Shown: positions 20,013 to 30,763 of the stretch, piece after piece
Layout of the letters: each line of letters begins with the position of its first letter
Numbering within the stretch: position 1 is the stretch's first letter
NCBI GenBank assembly: GCA_032716605.1
Contig: CM064571.1
Coordinates: 18,387,856-18,451,855, forward strand
Length of the DNA: 64,000 nucleotides
Source: Paralithodes platypus
Taxonomy: Eukaryota > Arthropoda > Malacostraca > Decapoda > Lithodidae
Direction: 5' to 3'
Position numbers and translations under genes: made by a program
Notes under the pieces: generated by a model
Database searches by the model: none
The model's input: only the letters and a program-made list of their open reading frames with translations
What the model was told of the DNA's origin: nothing

Positions 20013-20577
20013 GAGGCAGTCAGATATTGCAGACAGGGTATTACACCGAGGCAGTCAGATATTGCAGACAGGGTATTACACCGAGGCAGTCAGATATTGC
20101 AGACAGGGTATTACACCGAGGCAGTCAGATATTGCAGACAGGGTATTACACCGAGGCAGTCAGATATTGCAGACAGGGTATTACACCGAGGCAGTCAGAT
20201 ATTGCAGACAGGGTATTACACCGAGGCAGTCAGATATTGCAGACAGGGTATTACACCGAGGCAGTCAGATATTGCAGACAGGGTATTACACCGAGGCAGT
20301 CAGATATTGCAGACAGGGTATTACACCGAGGCAGTCAGATATTGCAGACAGGGTATTACACCGAGGCAGTCAGATATTGCAGACAGGGTATTACACCGAG
20401 GCAGTCAGATATTGCAGACAGGGTATTACACCGAGGCAGTCAGATATTGCAGACAGGGTATTACACCGAGGCAGTCAGATATTGCAGACAGGGTATTACA
20501 CCGAGGCAGTCAGATATTGCAGACAGGGTATTACACCGAGGCAGTCAGATATTGCAGACAGGGTATTATTACACCGA
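20013..20577. repeat. 35-bp minisatellite, about 16 near-identical copies
   Basis: Unit GAGGCAGTCAGATATTGCAG plus ACAGGGTATTACACC. All copies look identical except the last, which has an extra ATT. Since 35 is not a multiple of 3 but no frame has a stop, long spurious open frames arise (up to 273 codons). Confidence 0.95.
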
Positions 20578-20819
20578 AGCAATTTTCTTTGAAGACTCGA
20601 ATGAATATGAGAAGGAATACAAGAAAATGAACGTTAAATATTATTGTTCACGCCAATTTATATCTTCCAAAGATATAACTTGAACTATATATCACAATTT
20701 TATCTTTGCATGTACAATAATAGACTAACAAGAAAGGAATTGGTTTTCTTTTGACACCCTGATGGCAGACTCCGCCCGCGCCGTGCTGTACGAAACTGTC
20801 ACAAAATGTTTGTGGCTCT

Positions 20820-21060
20820 TTATGACAAACACTACTACTCTCTCCCTCAATCTGTCTTTATGACAAACACTACTACTCTCTCCCTCAATCTGTCTTTCCC
20901 TCTTCCTATGCCTGAAACTGCTTCAAACTCCGTGTGTCCAGACAGTTTGGCTCCAACGTACCTTGATATTCGCCCTCTGTCATGTTTGCCATCTTGGGGG
21001 GGGGGGGAACTTATTACAGGCAGTTTTGCCTTTTGTCTCCTTTATTCACAAAGAGAACAA
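20820..21060 (-). repeat. Repeat R4, copy 2
   Basis: A 46-bp segment at its start is duplicated (ACAAACACTACTACTCTCTC). The body matches 16940-17115; a poly-G run is at about 20995. Confidence 0.7.
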
Positions 21061-21107
21061 ATAAATCGTTCATCTAGCCTTCCATTCATTCATACATCTA
21101 CCCGACG

Positions 21108-21322
21108 TACGGTCGCGCTAATAAGTCATGTCCCAGCTGTCATTATGTTTGGCTTGCTCTGTGCTGTATTAATGTCTGTCAGATGTTGAATAGTGTGGGT
21201 AAGTGTAGGGTCATGTTTGTATATTTCACTCGATATGAAGAAATTAAGCTTAGATATTGCTGATACCTATTATTGATCCAAACATACTTGGTGCCGACAC
21301 ATCACTTATTAGCGCGACTGTA
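21108..21322. mobile_element. TA-flanked MITE family E, copy 2 (215 bp)
   Basis: TACGGTCGCGCTAATAAGTC ... CTTATTAGCGCGACTGTA, opposite internal orientation to copy 1. Confidence 0.85.
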
Positions 21323-21516
21323 CATTGATTCTTTGAGATAAATTGACTCTGAAGCTTACAACAGTCATATAAGTATTGTTGGATTCGGTGGCTTGCAATC
21401 CGTTTATCTCCAACTAACAACTATTGCCAAACTCAAGTTACGTATTTCCACTCGACCCTTAATTTAGCAACCCCCTTCACCACCACTCGCATTTTTAGGA
21501 TATACACTTTTAGGTT

Positions 21517-21660
<144 letters not shown>

Positions 21661-21704
21661 TAATTACATACTTTAAGATGATATTGTTCTGCCTACATAC
21701 AGTA

Positions 21705-21765
21705 ATAACATAAGAAACGGGAGTCTGCAGAGAACAGATTGGCCCACACACGGCAGATCCCTTTC
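21705..21765 (-). mobile_element. Retroposon 3' tail (TTATGTTC type)
   Basis: ATAACATAAGAAACGGGAGT ... GGCAGATCCC, reverse of the sequence at 8918-8990. Confidence 0.6.
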
Positions 21766-22082
21766 AAACCCAACACATCTAGAGCATATGCCTATTTTGA
21801 TCTCCCTATAGCAGTCTATGGTCTATTCCACATTATCTCCAACTCTGTTACCAAACCAATATTTGCCTATAGTTTTCCTGAAGCGAAACTTATCTGATTT
21901 GAAACCATTTATTAGTTATTTTGCTATCACTGAGCTTTAGTACATCTTTCATGTCCCATTTATTAATCCCACTAACCCACTTGATTCTGCGTCTTTCGAA
22001 CGAATGTAAGCCTAATTTCTACGAATAATCTTACACAGACAAAGGGTTAAGGAGACATATTTTTGTTTTTCATCAACTCTTT
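21766..22082. other. No feature recognised
   Basis: AT-rich sequence upstream of the minisatellite; possible intron of the IMD-like gene. Confidence 0.4.
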
Positions 22083-22466
22083 TGCCATGTTTATTTGTAT
22101 GTACTTGTCTTCATGTATTTGTATGTACTTGTCTTCATGTATTTGTATGTACTTGTCTTCATGTATTTGTATGTACTTGTCTTCATGTATGTGTATGTAC
22201 TTGTCTTCATGTATTTGTATGTACTTGTCTTCATGTATTTGTATGTACTTGTCTTCATGTATTTGTATGTACTTGTCTTCATGTATTTGTATGTACTTGT
22301 CTTCATGTATTTGTATGTACTTGTCTTCATGTATTTGTATGTACTTGTCTTCATGTATTTGTATGTACTTGTCTTCATGTATTTGTATGTACTTGTCTTC
22401 ATGTATTTGTATGTACTTGTCTTCATGTATTTGTATGTACTTGTCTTCATGTATTTGTATGTACTT
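22083..22466. repeat. 24-bp minisatellite, left block (~15.5 copies)
   Basis: Unit ATTTGTATGTACTTGTCTTC plus ATGT. A 24-bp period keeps frames open on both strands. The array continues at 22969. Confidence 0.95.
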
Positions 22467-22968
22467 CTATCTATCTATCTATTGCCTGACGCCGTGATCC
22501 CCGAAGGGGTGGCCACGAACGAACCGCCCCCATGCACCTCTGTCCCCAGTCAGTCGACGCCCCTCCCCCCAACCAGCACCACCTTCGTTCATGTACTTCC
22601 TCACTCCATCCTTCCACCTCATATTCGGTCTACCTCTCCCCCTCTGTCCCTCCACCTCGCTCTCATACACCCTCTTAGTCATTCTCTCTCTTTCCATACG
22701 TTCCATATGGCCGAACCATCTCAAGTTGTTCCTTTTCACACTTTCCAGCACATCTACCTCCACACCACACCTCCTTCTTACTTCCTCATTAGTCTGTCTA
22801 TCCCTCCATGTAACTCCGCACGCACTCCTTAAGTAATTCATTTCCACTGCTCTCACTCTTGGTCTGAGTCTCTCAACCAACGTCCATGCTTCGCTTCCGT
22901 AAGTCAGTGTCGGGATTACCACACTGTCATGCAAGGACTTCTTCACTTCCATACTGACCACCCTATTT
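22467..22968 (-). pseudogene. 5'-truncated RTE-like LINE inserted in the minisatellite
   Basis: The minus-strand frame (160 codons) is the C-terminal part of a non-LTR retrotransposon polyprotein, with family motifs LTYGSEAWTL, NLRWFGHMERM and GQRGRGRPNMRWKDGV. It ends with a (GATA)n tail. It is flanked by a 13-bp duplication of minisatellite sequence (TTTGTATGTACTT at 22454-22466 and 22969-22981). Only the 3' end was copied, so it is dead on arrival. A second copy is at 43330. Confidence 0.9.
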
Positions 22969-23092
22969 TTTGTATGTACTTGTCTTCATGTATTTGTATG
23001 TACTTGTCTTCATGTATTTGTATGTACTTGTCTTCATGTATTTGTATGTACTTGTCTTCATGTATTTGTATGTACTTGTCTTCATGTATTTC
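22969..23092. repeat. 24-bp minisatellite, right block (~5 copies)
   Basis: Same unit and phase as the left block; it ends 24 bp before the acceptor of the RHIM exon. Confidence 0.95.
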
Positions 23093-23116
23093 TATTTATC
23101 CCTGTATCTGTTTCAG

Positions 23117-23289
23117 GCCGCCCAAGTGTTCAACATCACAGGCAGTACCGGTGTTCACATAGGTCCAGTGATCCAACACCACACGCCCCCCCTCCGCTGC
23201 CGCCCTACCACCACCACCACCACCACAGGGCCCCCACTCCCAGACCCCTCGGAGATGCCCCTCAGGAGAGATGTTGAGGCCCTTCTACA
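23117..23289 (+). CDS. IMD: IMD-like adaptor, RHIM-like motif exon
   Basis: Bounded by a strong acceptor (CTGTATCTGTTTCAG) and a donor read as ACA|GTAAGG. It encodes 57 codons plus 2 nt. Near its start is VFNITGSTGVHIGP, matching the RHIM core pattern [IV]-x-[ILV]-G in the form VHIG, with flanking residues like those of RIPK1 and of insect IMD/PGRP cryptic RHIMs. A Thr/Pro-rich linker follows, then EMPLRRDVEALL, leading in frame into the death domain exon 4.3 kb away. RHIM motifs mediate amyloid-like homotypic assembly, and in the IMD pathway link receptors to adaptor (family knowledge). Upstream N-terminal exons were not identified. A RIPK1-like kinase with the same RHIM-death order cannot be excluded, but no kinase is seen. 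Confidence 0.7.
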
Positions 23290-25024
23290 GTAAGGCTTTG
23301 TTATGTTTAGCCCCATTAGTTTTCAAATTTTAAGACGTTTGGCCCACTAGTTTGACGATTTTAACACCTTTCGCCCCATTTCGTTGTCAATTCTAAGACC
23401 TTTCGTGCTATTTAGGTGTCTATTTTTGTCCTTGCGAGCGATAGCGAGCCTGTAATTGTAGGAGGAACCGGCCTTTGGCCGCGACATTTTTCTACCGGAA
23501 AATGTACAAATTTATCTTGAAGGGGGGTCTAGGCTTTTTTTTGTTATAGCTTAATGGAGATCTAGCGATTAAACTATAAAATAAATATAAATAAATACAT
23601 AAATATATAAAAGCCCCCTTCCCCCCCCCCCCCCCCACCAGACCCCGCGATGCCCCTCAGGATGATAGTTTATAGTTCAAATTATGTCTTTGGAAGGGAT
23701 AACACGACCAAAACAATGCCATTTCATATACATTTTCTTGTATTCCTTCTCACAATATTGGCTTGATGGTGTAATGGTTAGAGCGTGTAAGTTTTGTGTG
23801 CGATATCCCAGGTTCGAATCCCCGGAGAATCACATGCTTTCATTAATTTCATTTGGGGCGTTATTGGTGTTAAGATCGATGTAACAAAAAATATATTCAT
23901 TCAAGTCTTCAAACACAATTGACCACTTGCGAGTTTCGTTCTATAAGGAAGTTGGAGCTGTAGACATCAATATTTAGCAGAATTACCAGCTAAAATACGG
24001 TTGTCGTTCATTTATAGATACATAAGATCCAATTCAACATGCTCTTTAGCCACCAGAAACTTACATCATTATTGTATTTCTATTTACTATCGATGTCTAC
24101 AGCTCCAACTTCCTTATAGCCCGAAACTCGCAAGTGGGTAATTGCTCCGGTTTGACATCCCGAGTTACTGGATTACTATCCGTGGCAACATTGAAGTCTC
24201 TGGCAATTATTGAACATTTTCACACCTGGACTTTTGGTTCTTCGTGACACAAATCTGTCTTTTAAGGGGAGATATGTCGTTGTCTAGGCCCCCTTCTTCC
24301 TCATGTTTGACCCCATTTAGTTTTGCAATTTCCAAGACGTTCACCCCATTAGTTTGGAGATTTTAAGACCTTTCTCCGCATTTCTTCGTCAATATTACGA
24401 CTTTATGCAATTTTGGTAGCGAGCGATAGCGAGCCTGTGAATTTAAGAGGAATCGGCCTTCGGTCAGGACATTTTTCTACCGAAAACTGTACACAATTAT
24501 CTTAAAGGGGGGTCTAGAGGGTGTTCTTTTAAGCTTGATGGAGGTCTAGGGAGAAAACTGAGAAAATAATAAGATGAATAAATAAGCAAATAAATACACC
24601 CATCCCCCATAAAGGGGGTATCACACGAGGTCAATGTTCCGGCAATTTATGATAGCAAGTTTTTTCTCGCACTAGTTTGAGGCTCTTTCGCATTGGGATT
24701 GGAAACTAGCTCGATGGTATATATGTTAGGTAGTTTAACCCCTTCTGTACCGCCTACGTCTTTTAAACAAAAAATCTGGCTACTATTAGACGATGTTTTT
24801 GTTTAAAATAGGACTTCCAGCAATTACCAGGCTTCGAGCTATCGCAATGAACCTTTTTTTTTTACTACGGACAGATCCTTCTCAAACTGCAGAAAATATT
24901 CTAATTTTAGTCAGAACGAAATTAAAAAGACGTCGCCGGTATAGAAAGAGTTAATTCTTAGGGAATAATAATAATAATAATGAACTTGAATTTTTAAGCT
25001 CCCAGACTACAATTGCCCATAAAT

Positions 25025-25106
<82 letters not shown>

Positions 25107-27817
25107 CAATATATCATAAAGAATTTTGGTGTGTGCGTATCATTCATAATATTATATTATGGTAACGGATTATTTGTGGATGGCGCGTTATTTGTACGGA
25201 ATTAGTTTATTGGGACACCATGGTATATTCATTGTAAGTAGCTGGACATGTGACTCCTAACCTCTGTAACTCAAAAAGGGCTAGTGCAAATGGACTGTAA
25301 ATCTCCACACCTACTTCCTGGATGACTAGTCCCAAATGGTAGTAATGTTAGTTCGATTACTCTAGTCGTTTTATAGTTATAGAGGTTAGTGGTCAAGGTT
25401 TTTGGCGTACTTGTAATGAATAGAATAGCCCCTTTTTTTTCTATGTGAGTGAGGGAGGCAAAAGGCAGAACTGCCTATAGCGAGTGCCTCCCCCAAAGTT
25501 GAAAGAGTGACAGGGCCAAAATCAAGGGACGTTCGAGCCAAAATGCCTGGACACACGGAGTTTGAAGCAATTTAAGTCATAGGAAGAGGGAAAGACTGAT
25601 TCTGGGAGAGTTCCAGAGCTAAGCTGTTGAATAGAAGAAAGACTGAGAGTAACGTTTCACTCTTGGGTTGGAGAGTTGCACAGCCACATTGTATAGCCAC
25701 AAGCAATTCTTTATTTTTCCACAGATATATTATACAATACGATAGTTATATTTGACCGCGTCACCGCACCCCTTTCTTCCTACATGGGAGAGTACAGCGT
25801 TAAAAACTGCATATATATAATATATATATATACCAGATATACAGTATGGATATATATAACTGCGCTTAAAGAGTGGGAAGCCAAGTGGCAGATGACATTT
25901 AGGCCTGACAAATGTCACCATATCCGTTGTACCCGTTCAAACAAAACTATCCCATTTTCCTACGAACTCCATAGCACTTTATTAGATACTGTTCCCTCCC
26001 ACAAATATTTTGGGGGTCCACATCTCAGCGGACATGAGGTGGACCACACACACGAGCAACATCAGAGCAAAGGCTAATAAGGCCCTGGGCTTCCTTCGCA
26101 GGAATCTCACTAAGTGTAACCAAACATCAAAATTCTAGCATTTAAAACACTTGTTCGGCCATACTTAGAATACTGGGATACCGCACGGTATCCACACACT
26201 CACTATAACATAAATAAACTAGAGCCCATACAAAACAAAGCTGTAAGATGGATCAGATGTGATTACAGACACACTACATCTGTCACTTTTCTCAAACAAG
26301 ACATTAGACTAGACCCACTTACAAAAGACAAATTAACAGACAACAGATGTTATATATCACTAACAACTTAGTAGACATAGACAAGATATATATTTACACC
26401 CTACAAGTATACGATTTACGAGACGCAGCCACAACCTAAAATATCACACGTATCGGGCAAGCACGGATATATTTAGACAATAATTTTTTTCCCGCAGCAT
26501 CCAAGAGTGGAACCACCTTCCATTTCATGTAGTTAATAGCCCCACACTTGATTCTTTAAGAACTAGGATCACCAATCATTACATCTCTAATCCTGATCCT
26601 GTCCCAAACCACTAGTCCTAATGCACAACCCCCGCATACCATGCCGCCCGAGAGCGGCTCTCTGCAGAAGCCAAGCGCTTGTTCAATGTCATTTTGACTA
26701 TTCTGTGTCATCCTGGTACTCTGCATCATCTAAATCAGCACAGCACAAACTTCAGGTCACTCAAAATAAAATGGTTAGGTTCATGCTGAACCTAGGACCC
26801 AGATCACATGTTGGCCAGGAACAACTTCAGTCACTAGGTATGCTCAATGTCTCTGACAGGGCCAAACAAATCAGGCTACCTAATGCCTTCAAAATTTTCT
26901 ATGACAGAGCTCCAGAGTATCTAAAGAATGATTTTGTTAAAGCAAATGAGAGGAGTGGACATAATACAAGAAACATGATGTTTAATTTTAAGGTCCCGAG
27001 AATCCAAGGACAGGGTAAGCAAACATTCTTCTTCACTGCCATCAAAGACTGGAACGACCTACCCCAGTCAGTCCGTGAAAAGAGAACACTGTATTCCTTC
27101 AGACGTAGCCTGAAGGAACACCTGAACCGGACAGCTGTGAGAAGGGAGCACCAAGCTTATGTCTACTACTAAATACGACATAAGAGATAGACAAACCAAA
27201 CTGAAATTATTACTGATTACGGATTACTGATATTTACTATAGGATGTAAGGTATCTTAAAATAACCCCCTAGAAATACTTTCTCTAAAGTATCTATTTCT
27301 TTATCCTCCCCATTTCCCCAGCTAACCTAATCCCACAAGGACCCCAATGGAAATACGCCTAACGGCCTTATTGGGCTATCCTTAGTTGGAATTATGCAAG
27401 GCTGGTACATGTCATATTTATAACAAACTATGTGGTACCAACTCTGTAAATTGCTAACTGAATAAATATTATTATTATTATTATTATTATCCCTCAACAT
27501 AAACATATACAGTATACTAGATAGTAATTATACCCTGTTCCTGCCCCTACAGATGTGTCCGCGAGATCAGTGACCATGATAAGTTTATGGTAAGTGAGCA
27601 CCTTGGAACAGCCTGGACCTCTCTGGCTAGACTCATGGGATTCACTTCAGGACAGATACATAACCTTCAGGCAGATTTTTCCCGAGGGCAGGACCGAACC
27701 CACGAGCTGTTGTCTCTGTGGCACGACCGAGAGGTGGAGCGGGCCTCTGTGTCGGCGCTCACCGCACTGCTCCTTGATGTTAGAGCTTATGTCGTGGTTA
27801 AACGACTTCGACCTTAA
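23117..27817 (+). CDS. IMD: IMD/RIP-type death-domain adaptor gene, 3' part (partial)
   Basis: Two exons (23117-23289 and 27553-27817) join in phase 2 to give 145 residues: RHIM-like motif, flexible linker, C-terminal death domain. This order matches the C-terminal half of RIPK1 and insect IMD. IMD relays peptidoglycan recognition through FADD and DREDD to TAK1/IKK and Relish, so an NF-kB-type antibacterial role is expected. The 4.26-kb intron is packed with SINE, MITE and LINE insertions, and the upstream intron carries a split minisatellite. The 5' part, including any caspase-cleavage motif, is outside what I can identify. Orthology is inferred from domain order only. Confidence 0.68.
23296..23612 (+). 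mobile_element. MITE family A beside the IMD-like donor
   Basis: Left end lost; modules start at TTATGTTTAGCCCC, 7 bp into the intron, and continue through AGGAACCGGCCTTTGGCC to the TAATGGAGATCTAG block. Confidence 0.75.
23756..23880 (+). mobile_element. tRNA-derived SINE family H, copy 3
   Basis: Box A TGGTGTAATGGTTAGAG, box B GGTTCGAATCC, then CACATGCTTTCATTAATTTC. No acceptor pairing, so not a tRNA gene. Confidence 0.8.
23919..24142. mobile_element. Foldback MITE family C, copy 3
   Basis: TTGACCACTTGCGAGTTTCG ... CGAAACTCGCAAGTGGG with about 50-bp arms. Confidence 0.85.
24262..24612 (+). mobile_element. MITE family A, near full-length
   Basis: TTAAGGGGAGATATG head, all modules and hairpins; the right end is eroded to CCATCCCCCATAAA. 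Confidence 0.8.
24612..24700. mobile_element. Harbinger-like MITE family D, fragment
   Basis: GGGGGTATCACACGAGGTC and CGGCAATTTATGATAGC resemble the left part of 15699-15909. Confidence 0.5.
24735..24954. mobile_element. Foldback MITE family B
   Basis: TTAACCCCTTCTGTACCGCC ... GGTATAGAAAGAGTTAA, TTAA at both ends. Confidence 0.8.
25028..25100. repeat. (AG)n microsatellite
   Basis: About 36 uninterrupted AG units. Confidence 0.97.
25225..25436. mobile_element. MITE family P, full-length
   Basis: ACCTCTGTAACTCAAAAAGG and TATAGAGGTTAGTGGTCAAG lie in opposing arms; ends ACTTGTAATGAATAGAATAG. Confidence 0.7.
25440..25665 (+). repeat. Repeat R4, copy 3
   Basis: GGAGGCAAAAGGCAGAACTGC ... ACACGGAGTTTGAAGCAATT; reverse of the copies at 16940 and 20820. 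Confidence 0.7.
25860..26612 (+). pseudogene. 5'-truncated LINE reverse transcriptase, broken
   Basis: C-terminal reverse-transcriptase fragments in more than one frame: WEAKWQMTFRPDKC, SHKYFG followed by a frameshift into a GVHIS frame, then RPYLEYWDT and LEPIQNKAVRW. These match the thumb region of jockey/CR1-type elements. At least one frameshift; no endonuclease or catalytic core. Confidence 0.8.
26640..27480 (+). pseudogene. Second truncated LINE (C-terminal RT and 3'UTR)
   Basis: A continuous frame to 27172 ends with IKDWNDLPQSVRE and SFRRSLKEHLNR, the usual C-terminus of CR1/L2/jockey-like polyproteins. The 3'UTR contains the domain shared with SINE I (GGACCCCAATGGAAATACGC) and ends (ATT)n. 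It abuts the previous LINE in the same sense, so the earlier 183-codon frame is a LINE remnant, not a host gene. Confidence 0.85.
27553..27817 (+). CDS. IMD: IMD-like adaptor, death domain exon (C-terminal)
   Basis: Acceptor CCTGCCCCTACAG at 27540-27552; with the preceding exon it completes a Gln codon and then encodes 87 residues to TAA. The death-domain pattern is clear: VSEHLGTAWTSLARLMGF (helices 1-2 with the conserved Trp), SGQIHNLQADF (helix 3), HELLSLWHDRE (helix 4), then ALTALLLDV (helix 5/6). It occupies about residues 12-78 of the exon, the usual size. Death domains recruit partners by homotypic contact (IMD-FADD in the IMD pathway). The ATG at 27587 is internal and not the start. 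Confidence 0.78.
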
Positions 27818-28045
27818 GAACTACAGCCTTGGCCATAACACTTAAAAAATAATAATATACTGTACATAACAAAAAATATATCACTAAAAAGTAATACTAA
27901 AGTTTGCTGGAAATGATATAATATAAACTTCGATCTTTGAGTTTATTACTAGGTTTTCTTTATCACTCCATATTGCAATCTTTACATTAACACAGGTGAT
28001 CTTTACAGAAATGTATCTCCCGTTATGGTGATAATTTACTTTAAA

Positions 28046-28051
28046 AATAAA
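28046..28051 (+). terminator. Poly(A) signal of the IMD-like gene
   Basis: AATAAA 230 bp after the stop; the intervening sequence is AT-rich 3'UTR. Confidence 0.5.
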
Positions 28052-28079
28052 CTATGTATATACACTGTACAAATATATA

Positions 28080-28523
28080 CAAATATTACCGGTATATATG
28101 GAAGGCATGCTAGAGAGTTCTTACGACTAGACTGGTAATCTTAGTCCGGGGGTCAAATCTCAATGTGTCATTGGAAAGAAAGTCAACCGACACGCCATAA
28201 AAATATCCGGAATAATTTCATATTCAAAATATGCTATGGAGGTAGAGCCTAGTGAGTAAACAGCTCAACGGGTGGCGTTAGAGAGATATTGCGAGATGAT
28301 ACAAGACAGTGACAATGCAGCTTTGAGAAGTCAGAGTTGCAACGGGGCACAAGGAGAGTACCAGGCACCATAGGTCTACAGAGGTAAGACCATGAACGCC
28401 CCAGTTGCAACACTCACACTGTATTGATGTGTCACTCGCCATCTGGAATAATGCCTCCTAACTTTACAGAGTTCAGTGGTTAAATCTACAGGTTGTAAGA
28501 TATGTCCAGAGGTAGAGTTGGAA

Positions 28524-28525
<2 letters not shown>
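28080..28525. other. No gene recognised
   Basis: Intergenic; no repeat matched in the window. Confidence 0.4.

Positions 28526-28526
<1 letters not shown>

Positions 28527-28580
<54 letters not shown>
28527..28580. repeat. (AT)n microsatellite
   Basis: Uninterrupted AT run. Confidence 0.95.
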
Positions 28581-28583
<3 letters not shown>

Positions 28584-28781
28584 CTTTATCGAGGAACGTT
28601 CAACCCATATTCTGATAAGACTATCCCACCCATAATTGATATTCAAAGTATATCTATGTAATCTAAAACTTGCCTGTAGAATTTTGGGATCTCATTCGTA
28701 AGCACAACATAATCGCCTATAACTCTGCGATGGGTTATTATCATCACTACTATTGTAACCATCATCATAATAAAGTAATAA

Positions 28782-28813
<32 letters not shown>

Positions 28814-28971
28814 AAGCTGGCTTTCTATTCCTCAAAAAGCCAAATTTATCAAACGATCGTAAGTTTTCATACGTTATGAAGAACTTACCCAGCATATCCT
28901 CGATGTAAATATATTCGAAATATATTTGAAATATTGTATATCTAAACTTCCAGATAAGTATTATATGGTTT

Positions 28972-29090
28972 CTGTTTTGATGGTGTAATGGTTAGTGTTT
29001 AAAAATCTGTGTGTGGTAGCCCAGGTTCGAATCCCGGTGGGTCACATGCTTTCATTAATTTCATTGGGAGGTGTTTGGTGTTATAAATAT
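28972..29090 (+). mobile_element. tRNA-derived SINE family H, copy 4
   Basis: GATGGTGTAATGGTTAGTG and CCCAGGTTCGAATCCCGG, then CACATGCTTTCATTAATTTC. Confidence 0.8.
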
Positions 29091-29394
29091 ATATTCAAAG
29101 GAGTGTCTGTTCGATAATATAATCGTCCAAGTGACCAGTTATTACTTATGTTAATACCAGGCTAAATCACTACTGCTCTGGATTTTGGAGGAAGGGAAAG
29201 TGTCCAATAAAAATAATATGCGTTTTTTGTGGGAAGTTTTTTTGTTCGGCTAGATCGGAAAAACAAGATGAATTGCAACAAATCCAAAAGCATCATGTAT
29301 TAGACACACCGGCGCTGGCATAAAAAGTGTCAAATATTACAAACTTTCTCACTTGCAACAACTAACAAAAACTGACGAATTCTGTTTGTTATAC

Positions 29395-29800
29395 TGGGAG
29401 GTAAATTATCCATGTTCTACCTACACATCGAAGTGAGAGAGAGAGAGAGATATTCTACCTACACATCAAAGTATTATGGTGTGCCAGAGAGAGAGAGAAT
29501 TCTACCTACAGTACACATCGAAGTATTTTGGTATGTGTGTATGAGAGAGAGAGAATGAACTTTATATTGTCCACCGTTTTGGTGGTGTGTGTGCGTGTGT
29601 ATGTGTGTGATAACTTTATATTGTCCACCGTTTTGGTGGTGTGTGTGCGTGTGTATGTGTGTGATAACTTTATATTGTCTACCGTTTTGATGATACGTGT
29701 GTTGTATGTGTATGTATGTGTTGTATGTGTATGTATGTTTGTGTTGTATGTGTATGTATGTGTTGTATGTGTATGTATGTTTGTGTTGTATGTGTACGTG
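29395..29800. repeat. Cluster of three minisatellites
   Basis: TTCTACCTACACATCGAAGT units with GA arrays (29405-29555); a 54-bp unit AACTTTATATTGTCCACCG... about 2.5 times (29563-29690); a 27-bp TGTTGTATGTGTATGTATG unit (29699-29797). Confidence 0.9.
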
Positions 29801-29844
29801 ATTTGATTTATATTATCTACTCTTTTTGTTTATATTAAATGGAT

Positions 29845-30062
29845 AAAAACATACCCCAAGACCCCCCTTTGAGATAAATTTGTGCATTTTTCAGTAGAAA
29901 AATGCCCCAGCTTTTCTTCCAACATAGCAGGTTCACTTTTGCTCGCCAAAAAAAATCAACACGTAAATGGCACGAAAGGCTATAAAATCGCCAAACTAAT
30001 GACGGCGAAGGTCTTAAAATCTCACAACGATTGGGGCTAAACATGAGGGAGAAGGGGGTCCA
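29845..30062 (-). mobile_element. MITE family A, internally deleted
   Basis: TTTTTCAGTAGAAAAATG hairpin, two modules, CTAAACATGAGGGAGAAGGG right end. Confidence 0.75.
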
Positions 30063-30283
30063 TAAATATGATCATGACATTAAGAGAGGGTTAGATAATT
30101 AGTCCACGGGCAAAACCTTCCAAGTTCATGATCCGGTACCATTGTGTTTGGGGGGTAAATTGGAAGCAACATTTGACAGCTTTGGGGGTCATTCAGGGGA
30201 CATAGATTTGATAGTGAAATGTTATGCGATTCTGACCATAGACTTTTGTTATGTACTAGCTGTATGTATGTATGTAATGTGAG

Positions 30284-30763
30284 ATGGGGAATAAAAGCAC
30301 CAGGACAAAAGGAAGGAACACCGAGGTACAAGGAAGGCGCACTGAACGACCCCCAACAACAACAACAACAACTGTCACCGCACCGCCAAGGCAAGAGGAC
30401 ACAAGAGCCTCCTCACCACGTCAGGCCCGGGTCGCAAGCATTGCCACGTCAATTCCCCCGACCCCAGGAAAGGACCTAACAGTGAGGTTATCCACTGACA
30501 CCACCAGGGAAATAAAGAGGTTCGATACAAATATCAGGAGGAAGAAATCTTCCATAAACCCCAAACCACCATGCGCCCATCTTACCCGGAGACACACCAC
30601 CGCCGTGGCTCGAATCCTGAGAGGGACTACCGCCATCAACATAGACCTTCCTCCAAGCACATCCGCCCTTCTAACACCGAGATGCGCAACCGGAAGGAAC
30701 GATGAAACTGGTAAGACCTCTCCAGTCAAAACAATCATCAGTACAGTTGGTATGATACTCTAG
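30284..30763 (+). CDS. Uncharacterised Thr/Arg-rich open frame
   Basis: Open for 159 codons with a run of Thr and many Arg/Lys; no signal peptide or domain I recognise. It could be a fragment of a retroelement ORF1 or chance coding in GC-richer DNA. Not supported by splice signals. Confidence 0.25.
   Translation: MGNKSTRTKGRNTEVQGRRTERPPTTTTTTVTAPPRQEDTRASSPRQARVASIATSIPPTPGKDLTVRLSTDTTREIKRFDTNIRRKKSSINPKPPCAHLTRRHTTAVARILRGTTAINIDLPPSTSALLTPRCATGRNDETGKTSPVKTIISTVGMIL

Noticed and set aside
20013..20683. 273-codon open frame over the 35-bp repeat
   Set aside because: Minisatellite without stops; no start context or domain.
22063..22832. Long open frames on both strands over the 24-bp array
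   Set aside because: Unit length divisible by 3 keeps frames open by chance.
22479..22961. Host gene of 160 codons
   Set aside because: It is the C-terminus of an RTE-like LINE with a target duplication and tail.
22083..23092. CRISPR-like array
   Set aside because: Units are strictly tandem with no unique spacers, and the genome is eukaryotic. The same holds for 11865, 18527 and 20013.
23756..23830. Functional tRNA gene
   Set aside because: Box A and box B are good, but no acceptor stem pairs and the same sequence recurs as a SINE seven times.
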